DNA of 64,000 nucleotides. It comes from Agelas oroides. Lineage: Eukaryota > Porifera > Demospongiae > Agelasida > Agelasidae. Both the position numbers and the translations under genes were made by a program. The notes under the pieces were generated by a model that ran no database searches, had not been told where the DNA came from, and was given only the letters and a program-made list of their open reading frames with translations. Location of the stretch: assembly GCA_949130485.1 (NCBI GenBank), contig OX422185.1, forward strand, positions 12,905,967 through 12,969,966. Reading direction: 5' to 3'. Each line of letters begins with the position of its first letter. Positions within the stretch are counted from its first letter, which is position 1. This document shows positions 46,081 to 57,600 of this stretch, piece after piece.

Positions 46081-47103
46081 AGATTAGTTGAATTCCCTGC
46101 GAAGAAGATCCAGCTATCCTTGTTCGCAGGTCTTTTCTTTTCACAGTCTACTTTTTAATGCTGTTGTGATTATGGTCGGAAATCTGGGAATGAAGGCTAC
46201 CACTACACACTAACCTTTAATATTACAGTGCAAAGCACTCTTAATCCTAGTCAGCTATCACAAGTGAACAATGTTGAAGAGTCTAGCTAGTTGTATTTTC
46301 CTAAACTATTTACGCCCAAGGCCACCATTGCCCTAGTCTACCAGCAGCAACGTACGTAGCTAAATTATCCGAGTAAAAACTTAAATTATAGTCAGACGAC
46401 ACAACTGTTAATCAAGTCATCGCACAGCCACTGACTTACCTCTGTACGCACAGTCTGGACTCCCTCAGAGGCGTGGGGGCAAAGGTCCGCGGAAATTATT
46501 ACGTTGAAGGGCGTGGCCTAACGCCGGGAGGCGCGCGCACAGTGTACATGTACTTCCACCCATCATATCCCAGCCCATTTACTAGACCGATTTTTCGAGG
46601 GTCTGGTTCCGGAACTACATCGTGCAGTTTAATACTAGGCAACTAGCATGCATAATGAGAAAATTTCGATGTATGCATGCGTATATATTTAGCATGGTGG
46701 TAACTGCCTTCCTGGTTCTCTTGCTTGTCAGTTTGGACTCGCTATTAAATGTTGTGTATACTATGCATAATGGTAACAGCTACAGTATAGGTATCATACT
46801 AATAGACAGTTTGACTCAGAATGTAGCAACCTTCGGCACAAGGAAATATACCATCGAAATCTGAAAACTTTTGGGTTCATGGTAAAATTGATCAGTCTTA
46901 CTTTATCCAGTGCTTTTTGTATGTACATACTTTTTGGATGTACATACTTACTGTTCAGTGTTGGAGAGTTCATGAAATACTGCATCATGTGCTAGAGTCT
47001 GGGTGGTTTCTATATTCATCAGTAGCTATGCAATGAATGTTTTTGACACCCAACCAGAAAAAACTGCTGAGTCATTGTTTGTAGCTTCAGGCTGAAGTGA
47101 GCC
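46081..47103. other. Divergent promoter region
   Basis: About 1 kb between divergent start codons, with a GC-rich patch at about 46440-46560. A possible 5' UTR acceptor (tagcttcag) lies about 11 bases before the ATG at 47104. No separate gene supported. Confidence 0.4.
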
Positions 47104-48249
47104 ATGAAGGGTACACTCATTCTTGTTGTGGCCATGTACACCATCATGTGCCAAGTGGGTGGAGCTGGTGCAATCACTCCTCCGGATGTCTCACTGGATA
47201 CCATTCCAATTGGCTACTTTGGTGGAGTCAACTGCAAACAAAGGTCCCAAGAAAATATCGAAATGCTAGCCAAAATGCGAGTTATTGTGATTGAGAAATG
47301 GGAGGGACCTTGCTGGTATGAGTGCTTCAAAAATCTCACAATGAACCCCCCCATTCCTTGTGAACCATCTTGTGGAGCCGAACATTACCAGCTAAACACC
47401 ATCAAGCGAGCAAAGGCTGTCAACCCCAAACTGTCTGCTGTCTTCTACCTGAACACTTTGTATGACTTTCCCTTCCTTGAGCTACACGAGAAGGTACTGC
47501 AAGCCAAGGCAGACATGGTTGCTGTCAACGGTAAACTAGTTGCCTTCAAAAATGACAATGGTATGCCTAATATCAATGTGTTTGATTTCAGCCAAAAAGT
47601 TGGACGTGATTTATGGACAGGTTTTGTGAAGAACCTGACAGAAACTGGTGTAGTTGATGGCTTGTTTGATGATAAGTCGCAAATTCTGGCCACCTGGAAT
47701 GAAACTGGAAAATTCTGGCAAATCTGTGAGTATGGCACAGGCAAAGATACATGGAATATTTCATGTGGGGTGATTTCCAATGCAACAGCCATGGGGTACA
47801 ATCGCGGCAAACCTATGGTCTTGGATGACCTTTACGAAATGTTTGGACCAACTGGAGTTGTGTTTTTTCACACTATGGACATGGTGAATATGAAGGATGC
47901 ATCACCACTGCAACTTGCTAACAGAATCCAAGAGGCCCTCAATGTATCTCGATATGTGTATGTTCAAACCCATGATTTAATTGATGGAGATTGCACAAGT
48001 GTCCAATCACTTTGCTCGGAACGTCAGCTAGCTGCTTTCCTACTGGCCGTTGAGCAAGGGGCCATTCTAGGATGTGATGGATGGGATGAACAGTTTTCCA
48101 AACCTCTTGGTGATCCTCTTGGGCCAGCAGAAAAGAAAGGAAACATGCTGGAACGACACTTCAAATCTGGCACTTATGTGATGTGGGATCTCTCAAACAA
48201 TCAATCAAAGATTGTCTGGGCTGATTCCAAATCGGACTATAACCCTTAA
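47104..48249 (+). CDS. Secreted TIM-barrel/glycoside-hydrolase-like protein
   Basis: Single frame of 381 residues. The first ~23 residues (MKGTLILVVAMYTIMCQVGG) form a signal peptide. The mature part begins PIGYFGGVNCKQRSQENIEM and shows alternating strands and helices: VIVIEKWEGPCWYEC, SAVFYLNTLYDF, DGLFDDK, KPMVLDDLYEMF, VYVQTHDL and GAILGCDGWDEQF. This layout and the DD/D…E-rich strand ends suggest a (beta/alpha)8 barrel like the putative GHL/GH114-type glycosidases; the specific family is not certain. Six or more N-glycosylation sites and about nine Cys fit secretion. It ends DSKSDYNP. AATAAA at about 48493 may be its poly(A) signal. Confidence 0.75.
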   Translation: MKGTLILVVAMYTIMCQVGGAGAITPPDVSLDTIPIGYFGGVNCKQRSQENIEMLAKMRVIVIEKWEGPCWYECFKNLTMNPPIPCEPSCGAEHYQLNTIKRAKAVNPKLSAVFYLNTLYDFPFLELHEKVLQAKADMVAVNGKLVAFKNDNGMPNINVFDFSQKVGRDLWTGFVKNLTETGVVDGLFDDKSQILATWNETGKFWQICEYGTGKDTWNISCGVISNATAMGYNRGKPMVLDDLYEMFGPTGVVFFHTMDMVNMKDASPLQLANRIQEALNVSRYVYVQTHDLIDGDCTSVQSLCSERQLAAFLLAVEQGAILGCDGWDEQFSKPLGDPLGPAEKKGNMLERHFKSGTYVMWDLSNNQSKIVWADSKSDYNP

Positions 48250-49086
48250 CCACTGTAGTTGCTGAAGGCATAATTGTTGCCGGGGTCCTAGCTATTATAG
48301 TGTAGGCACCTATTGGGTTTCATACTGATGTCTAGCTGGCTGCTATGTGTGCACAAGGCTTGACTATGGTAACATTGCACTACATAGTTAATTCTGTACT
48401 GTGTCAGGAATAGCCACCGTCATAGTTGTCTATATGTAAAGATTTCAAGTTCGGCAACTAAAGCTGGTAAGCTTCATTTGCGGTCTTTGCAAAATAAATG
48501 TTATCTTGCAAAGCTAGCTGTGCTGAGATGCAAGATAAAATCTATTTGTAACAACAGTGTATACAAGACCAAAACAAAGCATATAAGTAAATGGTACAAG
48601 AAACATTATGATGTACGGCCAATCCACGTATTAGAATCTGTGCGCCTGCGTCAGCCGCGCCAAATATGCAGCTGTTTTGAGTAAAGATCATAGAAGGTCC
48701 AAGCTACAGACGATCGGATCTGCTGGGCAGGTTTCGTTTCAACTTCTGGTTAGTGTCTACGTGCGTGTGTACGCGTCCTGCATGCGATAAATATACCGCG
48801 ATAATCAGTATTATTTTTTCTCGTTAGCTACCTAGCACTCACTCACGTATACATATGCACACAAATTCGATGCTCTAATTGTGCATAGTGTCAGTCAGTT
48901 CCACATAGAGCTACCATGTAACACTCTATGAATTTCCTATATTGCGAGTATCGTGACGAGGCCAGCGCTGCAATTTATTTTTGTCCGCTTGCATACTACC
49001 TGCATGCGACAGCAGACTCATGAAACTACTTACAACACTGAATAAAGTTTCAGAGCGCTTCACACATACGTAATAAGCTAAGTAGA
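48250..49086. other. Intergenic stretch
   Basis: 3' flank of the secreted-protein gene; no further gene recognised. Confidence 0.4.
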
Positions 49087-49090
49087 CATT

Positions 49091-50030
49091 GGTCCCAGGG
49101 GAAGGCTTGTCTGTTTCTGTGTAGTCTGTCCCCTGGTGTACCCTGGGAAGGGTCCCAGGGGAAGGCTTGTCTGTTTCTGTGTAGTCTGTCCCCTGGTGAA
49201 CCCTGGGAAGGGTCCCAGGGGAAGGCTTGTCTGTTTCTGTGTAGTCTGTCCCCTGGTGTACCCTGAGAAGTGTCCCAGGGGAAGGCTTGTCTGTTTCTGT
49301 GTAGTCTGTCCCCTGGTGAACCCTGGGAAGGGTCCCAGGGGAAGGCCTGTCTGTTTCTGTGTAGTCTGTCCCCTGGTGTACCCTGGGAAGGGTCCCAGGG
49401 GAAGGCCTGTCTGTTTCTGTGTAGTCTGTCCCCTGGTGAACCCTGGGAAGGGTCCCAGGGGAAGGCCTGTCTGTTTCTGTGTAGTCTGTCCCCTGGTGTA
49501 CCCTGGGAAGGGTCCCAGGGGAAGGCTTGTCTGTTTCTGTGTAGTCTGTCCCCTGGTGAACCCTGGGAAGGGTCCCAGGGGAAGGCTTGCCTGTTTCTGT
49601 GTAGTCTGCCCCCTGGTGAACCCTGGGAAGGGTCCCAGGGGAAGGCTTGCCTGTTTCTGTGTAGTCTGCCCCCTGGTGAACCCTGGGAAGGGTCCCAGGG
49701 GAAGGCTTGCCTGTTTCTGTGTAGTCTGCCCCCTGGTGAACCCTGGGAAGGGTCCCAGGGGAAGGCTTGTCTGTTTCTGTGTAGTCTGTCCCCTGGTGAA
49801 CCCTGGGAAGGGTCCCAGGGGAAGGCTTGCCTGTTTCTGTGTAGTCTGCCCCCTGGTGTACCCTGAGAAGGGTCCCAGGGGAAGGCTTGTCTGTTTCTGT
49901 GTAGTCTGTCCCCTGGTGTACCCTCGGAAGGGTCCCAGGGGAAGGCTTGCCTGTTTCTGTGTAGTCTGTCCCCTGGTGTACCCTGAGAAGGGTCCCAGGG
50001 GAAGGCTTGTCGGTGTAGTCTGTCTTTGGT
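49091..50030. repeat. 60-bp minisatellite, 16 copies
   Basis: ggtcccaggggaaggcttgt recurs exactly every 60 bases from 49091 to 49991. Because 60 is a multiple of 3, several frames stay open on both strands (333 to 383 codons), but the peptides are simple 20-residue repeats. Variant position gtgta/gtgaa alternates in the first eight units, then is uniform in blocks (five gaa, three gta). The last unit is degenerate. Confidence 0.97.
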
Positions 50031-50269
50031 GTTCAGAGAAGAGTACCCAATGGGGGGCTATTTCAGCCATTAAATACATTCTATTCTTTCATCCATGCTC
50101 TCCCTGCCTTGACAGTATAATTAGTTACTCCCTCAACTTTCTTGGGTCCATTTTTTCTTTTTTATATACATATATACAACTTAGCTGCATTAATATTACT
50201 AACCATAAATGTACTATGATAAGTTTCTTTTTTGTACAACACTATCTGTGCTGCCGTCTTATGAGCCTA

Positions 50270-50331
50270 GCTGGCTTGCTGTCCTAGGGACAAGACGTAA
50301 AAATAAAATTCATTCAAAAATTCATTCATTC
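50270..50331 (+). mobile_element. Possible retroelement 3' tail
   Basis: ctgtcctagggacaagacgt then aaaaataaaattcattc and an (ATTC)n run; typical of LINE/SINE 3' ends with short tandem tails. No body identified upstream. Confidence 0.35.
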
Positions 50332-50898
50332 ATAGCATGTGCAGTTACACCCCCATTTCGTCAGTCCCATGAGAGCATGCACACGACGTTCGATCATAAT
50401 CTGGACTTGCAACCGTTGCTGAGATATGAATATTCTTAAGTTCATAATAGTGCACTATTATGAATAGCTAGATATAGCTAGCGCTATGTGATGGTATAGA
50501 TGATAGATAGCTAGAATCATTGATTGCAGCTAGAAGATTAATTGACGACAACAGCTAGAGGTGAGCCTGAGGTACAAGTATTGTGAACGCTGTCATGGGG
50601 TTTTATGAGCATTTCCATGATCATGGCTTCATGAGAATGTTATCGGACATGCATTTCAACGCGACTGTGAGCAAGTCAGTTACAGAATTCAAAGAATGCA
50701 GATACAGATGTGTGTTTTAACATCTTGGATGGAGTGCCTGGCCTGCAAGTCACGACTAAGAACTCCTCCAAGTGGACTCCAATAGCTTCTAGAACCAGAT
50801 CCAAATCTAAACTGTAGCTAGGGTACATGCTTGAATTAGCTTTCAGCTATTTCATGTATCCAATGTGCATGATGATGTACATGAATTCTTATAGAAAG

Positions 50899-50929
<31 letters not shown>

Positions 50930-51926
50930 GTGAGCGTTTTTTCTAATGTTGCATGTGAGCATTTGCAGAAGTTATGAACTATCTGCGGAACATAAATCCA
51001 GTGACGCAAGCAGTCAGCATGCATTACCACGAACAATATGCTCGTGCCCCAGTGTGCCCCAGCTTGGTTACGCCACTGAATATGCTATGTTCTACGCAGA
51101 ATACGTTTGAGTCTGAGTATTGAGTCTAATGGCAATGCAAGGCCTTGCCAAAATATTGTTGCTCTGCATTTACAGAAAGCATAATATATTTTGACAGCAG
51201 ATGGTGGGACTTATTCTTCACCCAAGCTTCTCAAGGCTAGAGGAGGATCGGTGTATATAGCTAGCACAAGAGCCGCCCGTTAGCATATATGTAATTCCAT
51301 ATTGTAGGTCATCTCTTTTGTATCAGTGTGACACATAGACGTATTCACCCAGCAAATGCTACCAAATAGGTTTTCTTGAAACCTGTCAAGGTGTTACTTC
51401 TTTAGTCTATAATCAGTCTCTTCTTTCAGAATTTGGATACATTCTAATTCCCTCTACTATAAAAATACAACCATGCAAGATGTGCATGACAAGATCAAAC
51501 CTCTTCCAGTAATGCTGACTAGCTAATTGGTCTTCTGAAAAAGTTTTCAGCTACAGTCTGACTGATTCAAGGTGTGTCTGGAAGACATATATATGACCTA
51601 TATAATATTTGGAAGCATTTATGTTGTTGTCACACACACGCAACTGAGATGACCAAATAAAATATATGGTTGAAGTAGCCCAAGTCTTTTAGGACCAGTG
51701 TAGTATAGCTTGCATACGTAATTCAACTATGTCAGCAAAAAGGACTAGTTATCCACCAGGATAGATTCCATGCAACAATATTCAAACGTATGTATACTTC
51801 AATTTGTGTGTGCATGAGAACTATAGCTGATAGCTACTCAAACTATAACTTACGCATGTTCTGTACAAAACATGCAGCATCACTACAGTTTATAGGAGTG
51901 GATTTCTTGCTTCTCCAACAGTTACA
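50332..51926. other. Intergenic stretch with poly-A run and MITE relic
   Basis: An A-run of about 28 at 50899-50926 and the 36-bp relic at 51043-51078. No gene seen; the region just before 51927 should contain the promoter of the next gene. Confidence 0.4.
51043..51078. mobile_element. 36-bp one-ended hAT-like relic with exact 8-bp target duplication
   Basis: aatatgct lies at 51035-51042 and again at 51079-51086. Between them only 36 bases remain, ending ggttacgccactg (complement of the CAGTGGCGTA(A/G)CC end), with cgtgccccagtgtgcccc as the internal side. The other terminal repeat is missing. Confidence 0.7.
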
Positions 51927-53258
51927 TTGCTGAAGATGGCAATCTCCTTTCTAAAGTTCCAAAAGACATTCTATGTGCTCATAACAGTGTTTACTGCTGC
52001 ACTTTTGATATTGGAGCTCAAAACTGAATTTGTGATAGTGGGATTCAAATCTGAGTCTGGATGGAGACATATTTTAAAGCCCAAAGAACAAAAGACACCA
52101 ATTGCTAGCCGTGGATATGTGCTTAGTTACAGGTTCTGGGACCAAACAAGTGGTGTTGTCAATGTGATGAGTTTACAGTGTTGGGCAGAGACAATGAACA
52201 TGTCAGTACCTGAACATTTCTTAATTGGAGCAGAAATTGGACTTCCACAGTCATTGGTGGAAAATGGCTCTTTAAAGTTTGGAATGGAAGTAGTGAGGAT
52301 GTCAGATATGTTTGATGAGGAACTATGGAAAAAATATTCGAGTAGTCATCATTTTTCCACACTTGTGAAATGGGACAACTTTTTACGTACTGCTCCACGG
52401 AAGGTGGTAATGGTGTACTTAGTTTATCCTTCAGGTAACTCAAAGTGGTATGGCTCTGTGCCAGAATGCTCACCTAAAGAACTCAACAAGTACAAGGGAT
52501 TCAATGTGAGTGGATTTGAAGTTGTAAGAAATATCTGTGTTTACACCAAGAAATACCAAGGTAGATCTTGGAAAGAGTTTAATTCTGCTGTTCTTGGTGA
52601 ATACACATCAGATGTGACTGTAGTCATTTCATTGTGGCGAGGATTAGGGAAGCCATTTGATCGTCTTGCTTTCAATTTACCAGCTTGTTATCGAGAACTT
52701 CATAGTGAATACCACAAATTTGCACAACCAACTAGGAAAATACAGCACGAGACTCAACTATATATAGACACATATTTGAAGAGACAAAACTACATTGCTG
52801 TCATGGTTCGATTTGAACGAGTTACCAAAAAGCTTGTTGGTCGTTTTGATGTCAGAAAATGTGTTCGTGTAATGATGAAGCTGTACCGTGAAACAGCTAG
52901 ACTGCACAACATTACTTCAACTTTTTGGTCGTTTGATTTTGGACGGTTTGGAAGTAACTTTGCTATTACTAACCCTGAAAAAGTTAATGGTGATGAGCTT
53001 CAGGCTGAGTTTCTGAACTCCTACAGTGTAAACTATAATGAGGTTGAATTGAGACTTGTGAATGTAAGTGGAACACTCAATAATGCGTACATTGCTTCAC
53101 TGCAGAGAAACATAGTTACAGAAGCTAGGTGTGTGATTCTTCTGGGAGGAGGAAGTTATCATGGATATGCTCTGAAAATGTTCAGAAATAAGCACCCAGG
53201 AAATTCCTGTTATGTGCAGAAGGAAGCAGAATGGCTTATACCGCAGTGCTCAAAGTAG
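51927..53258 (+). CDS. Type II membrane protein, fucosyltransferase-like
   Basis: Single exon of 443 residues. A short cytoplasmic N-terminus is followed by one TM helix (FYVLITVFTAALLILEL, near residues 15-31) and a large lumenal part with several NxS/T sites, the classic Golgi glycosyltransferase layout. Near residue 290 the strand YIAVMVRFERVT sits where O-fucosyltransferase-like GT-B proteins have a VHxRxGD strand. The C-terminal ARCVILLGGGSYHGYALKMF matches the usual nucleotide-sugar side strand and helix (often …GxGSFxxxxL). Lack of the acidic HxRxGD motif makes activity uncertain. The start is the first of two close ATGs (51927, 51936). The family is inferred from fold-like pattern only. 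Confidence 0.7.
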   Translation: MLKMAISFLKFQKTFYVLITVFTAALLILELKTEFVIVGFKSESGWRHILKPKEQKTPIASRGYVLSYRFWDQTSGVVNVMSLQCWAETMNMSVPEHFLIGAEIGLPQSLVENGSLKFGMEVVRMSDMFDEELWKKYSSSHHFSTLVKWDNFLRTAPRKVVMVYLVYPSGNSKWYGSVPECSPKELNKYKGFNVSGFEVVRNICVYTKKYQGRSWKEFNSAVLGEYTSDVTVVISLWRGLGKPFDRLAFNLPACYRELHSEYHKFAQPTRKIQHETQLYIDTYLKRQNYIAVMVRFERVTKKLVGRFDVRKCVRVMMKLYRETARLHNITSTFWSFDFGRFGSNFAITNPEKVNGDELQAEFLNSYSVNYNEVELRLVNVSGTLNNAYIASLQRNIVTEARCVILLGGGSYHGYALKMFRNKHPGNSCYVQKEAEWLIPQCSK

Positions 53259-54677
53259 CTTTATGATTACACTGTGCAGCATATTATGTTTGTGGCTTCT
53301 GTCACAGTTAACCCTACGTACCCCCATGTGCGCAGGTGCCAAAGGATTAAGCGATTGGTTTAATTAACCCAGTAAATGCATTGACTTCACAAAAAGTTTC
53401 ACTGCACAAACTGACTATCAGGCAAGCAGAGTTACTGAAAGCCTTGTGCTATAACCTAAACTTATTTGTATGGTTTGGAGTTAGGAAATTAATGCTAAAA
53501 TATTAGGTATGGTTGGTAACATGATTTGGCCTCCATTGATTATGGAATTTTGAATTTGGAAGAATCCTTGCTTGGTTGAATACAATCATCGACTGATTAT
53601 TCTATAATCAATATCAGGGAAAATTATTCACCTGATTGTTCAATTGAAAGTCATACTGAATCCTGGAACTGGTGCAGTAGGAGGTAAAACCTACATATGC
53701 TGCAAATTACACATTTCAACTCAGAATTCGTATAGTGATACTGGCTGGACTCACTGCAGCTAGATCTCCAATCTTTGCTGGATGCAGCTCAAATCTAGGC
53801 CGTGTACAAAGATTGGAGGTCTGCAGTGAGTCCAGCCAGTGCTAAGATTAGGAGGCCAACTGCGTCCATAGCCTTCCTACCCTTGTGTGCATGCAAAACA
53901 GTTAGCTACCAGGTGAAACTGGAGGGGAGGGTGTTGCTGAATACCTTTGCTGAAAAAACCGAAAAAGAAAAGAAAAAAACAAAACAATTATGTTGGCCAC
54001 TGGCTCCAAACGTTTCATACACAGAACTAGTCTCTCAAACCCAGACCCCCTTCCAAAGAGGAAAGGGGTTCTGGTGAATACATGCAGATGATGTTGTTTG
54101 CTAATGTTGAAATAGGGAGCAGGATATGTCTTCTCTGAAGACCTCTATAGTTCATCAATGAGATTCTGCAATAAGGAATTTAGCAGTATACAAACAGGAA
54201 ATACATAATAGCCACAAGTATTATATTCTTTAAGTACATGATTGTAGTTGGCTATTGACAATAGCAACTCTAATATTGATTCCACATAATGTGTGAGGCT
54301 ATCTGCTTTTGATATTCCTTTCAATCTGCTGTTGTACATTTATTCATAGCCAAGCATGAAGCTAGCAGGATAATCCATGCTATCCACACCTTACTCCTTA
54401 CTCACTTTGACCATGCAGGTTCTGTCACTCTCTACTCTAAGTATCTTCCTTTGTCTGCCTTGGATAAGCAATCATGAGATAGGTTACAGGCACCATAGTA
54501 TTGAAGTTATGAGGCATGCAAAGCTCAGTCACACTGTTCAGTACAAAATTAAAACAAAAAAACAACAACAAAAAACAAACAAACTATAGTTTAACTTTGT
54601 ATAAAGAGAATACATATCTCAACTGTATAGCTACACTATCATATGTCCTTGCACTAAATTTTACGGCAAGTCATCAT
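53259..54677. other. Intergenic region between convergent genes
   Basis: Contains a 101-bp inverted repeat (53740-53840) and MITE-like words (cccagaccccc at about 54041). No gene seen. Confidence 0.5.
53740..53840. repeat. Inverted repeat with ~34-bp arms
   Basis: actggctggactcactgcag … ccaatcttt pairs with aaagattgg … ctgcagtgagtccagccagt; loop of about 30 bases. Confidence 0.75.
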
Positions 54678-57600
54678 CTAGAAGAAGTAGAGATGTTTAG
54701 GTAAGCGATCTTGACCCTCTGGCGCTTCTTTTGCTCCAGTGTCACTCTCCTTTTCACCGACTTCACGCATAACTTTACGGTGCATTTCATCCAATGACGC
54801 GTACGTTGCAAACTCACAAAACACTTCACAGAGGACTGATATATACCAGGAACCATCTTCTACGTCTCGAAGTGCTTCATACCCTGGAGCAGTTGGATAG
54901 CCAAAGAAGAAATCAGCTTGTGCAGGAGAAGTCACACCATCAGTTCAGACTCCATGGTCTCTGTTAGTTTTAACCTTCGTTGGTACCTTACCACGGCAAG
55001 CTTGAGTAAAGAACAGTTTTGGTTTGCCCTGTAGCTTGGGACACCGGTCAGCTGCAAACAGAGAGGTAATGTCATCTAGTTCAACTGGTATGCCATCACA
55101 TCCAAATACCTTCCCATCTTGTCCATGTGAGAGAATACAACACACTAAGCTGTCATCATTGCTGAAATTTCGTTCAGCCTGTAGTTTCTCAAAAATTTCC
55201 CATGCATCACAATTTTGGTAGATTTCAATGTCATAACCCAAGTATCGAAATGTTTTTGAAAGATTATTTTCATCATTGTCTGTTCCCTCCCGATCCTCAT
55301 GATACGAAGTAAATTTCTTGTTGTTGATAATGACACAAATGCCATGGGGACGTTCAGTCCGCATTTGATACGATTCATTGATGCTGTGTGGCTTCCTTTC
55401 AGATCGATCAATTTCAACATTCTTTACTGTTAGCTTGACATGTGTCAGCTGATCAGGGTTTGGAAGGTGTGGCTTCTTTTTGTCTGGCTTCCTTACTTTG
55501 GAAGTTTTCTTTCCTGGTTTATAATCTGGCTCTGTATGCTGCATGGGCAGTTTCGTTCCTTGTTGGTAGTCTTGCTGAATATTGCGTGTGGGACCTATGA
55601 AACATAGTTATGTTAATTACACACCCAAGATGCAAGAGAATTACTTACAAATAGGAAACTAAGTGATCAAGAGTTTCATTCATCCTATAGGTCTGCTCTG
55701 GGTAAACACATGCTTGTCACATGCCAGTGCTAGGAAAATAGTTGTTTCTCAAATGCTTGGAACATCCAAAGGACAATACTGAGAACCTAACTGGAAACAA
55801 ATACCTTTGAAATGTTTCATCATCACCACCATTATCGGAATCCCAATGACTATTGCTACCAAAATTCCAATAGCTGTGGGATAAAAAAAACATGAAGTAA
55901 CAAAGTGATTTCTGTAGAACTATTGATAATGGTAGCCTTGTTCCCGGGCCTGCCTGGTTTTTGATAGTTTGCAGTATACAAAAATAGAGGAGGGAGGCCT
56001 GGGAGCATTTATCATCTAAATGACATTTACGTAAGTGGACAGAGGGGGAGGGGCCTTAGAGTGCATTTGAGGCGTTTGATTAATCCAGGTATTGGAGTTC
56101 CAAACGTTTGCAAAGTGAAAAAGTTGCTGCTTGTTCTATAGAACAAAAAACGTGTATGCGAAATGTGCTCTCTTGTTTGAGCTTGTGATCGTGGCAAGTG
56201 CATGCATAGCTATGTTGGCACAAAAAGTAAACATTGTTGTGTAAGACATTTAGTGAGTCAGACTTGACGCATGATGGATGCTAGCCCCATTTTCAGACCT
56301 CCCCTGCTTTTACTTTTCAGTTTGTGTTTGCAATAATACATGTAAGCTGAACAGTGGCAAAAATTGAGAAGGCCTGGTAATACTTATCGGTGGTGCCCAG
56401 CTACAAAATGCTAAACCTGTGGGCGAGTTTTTCATTGGTCTAGCTGAAACTCCTAATTGCATGAAAATCGGGGGTGCTGCTCAGCAGTTGATCGTTCGAT
56501 GATGAAGTCTAGTCTGGAAATTTTAAATCTGTGGATTCATACAAATTGTACGTACACATCCTCACTTCAAAATCCACGAGCGCAGAGAAAGGGAGCAGCC
56601 TGAGGCTAGGCAGGCCAGGCTAAATAGATAATGCGAGCGCGACCACGAAAGTAGAGCAATGGAACAGCCTGAGGCTAGACAATCCAGGCTAGAGAGACTA
56701 CAGAAGTTCAGCAATACGGCACTTCAAACACACGGCGATGCAATCAAAATACGCGACAAAGTAATCTTCGGTTTCTACACGTGACTGCCACAAAGACTGT
56801 TAGTAGTGACTAGGGACCCTCCAATCTTGTGAACAAGGGCAACAACAATATGGTCTGCACCAGCTGCTTTTGGGTGTGAAACTCATGCAATACATGCATG
56901 CAAATTTGATCATATATCACACAAATAAGAAGCCCCATTTACAATTTGCTTGCTCAGGCTTGCCCCCACAATATTTAACATAACATTTCACTAGTAATTA
57001 ATGCACTTATGAGAGTTTTGTGGTGAATTTGCCATCAAGTAGTACCATGAAAAAAAGATTGGTAGCCATTGTTCCTGTCATTAACTAAGTAATGAGCTCT
57101 TTAAACCCTCCATGTACCTCAATAATAAAGATTACCATGTCGATGCATGGCAACAGCATTCATACAGATAACTATGCATAATTATGGTAATTATATAACC
57201 ATTTTTTAACATAGTGATTAACAACCTCTGGTGTTGCAGTGTAGCTGTGCTGTCCATCTATCTGACTTCTCCGTTTTATACATCTCCTTAGTATATCACT
57301 ACTTTCATGACTACAATAATAGGCGTCCTCTGGCATACTATATTTCATACACTCATAAAAGGTACCATATAGCCTCGTTCCGAGACCTTCTCTGTCTCCG
57401 GCCAGTAAATGATCATATACTGTGGGAACAAAGCTAATGAACTTACTGGAGAAATGCCATGTGAGGGGAAATCCCAAATATTCTGGAATCCCTAGAACAA
57501 AAGAAACAATCTAAATTGATAACTGTCTATATATCACAGACAGTGAAATTTGGAAATCTCTAGCTTGGGTCCAAAGTCATACACTGCCAATTTGATCAAT

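Noticed and set aside
49091-50030. CRISPR-like appearance of regularly spaced repeats
   Set aside because: There are no unique spacers; units are contiguous and the genome is an intron-bearing eukaryote.
49078-50287. Three long repetitive frames (198-383 codons) in the 60-bp array
   Set aside because: They exist only because 60 is divisible by three; overlapping frames on both strands are open together and no start context or unique sequence supports a protein.
54945-54947. UGA as a selenocysteine codon
   Set aside because: The position is a variable caspase linker, not a redox site, and no SECIS-like stem was recognised downstream. Simpler explanations (intron, mutation, readthrough) are preferred.
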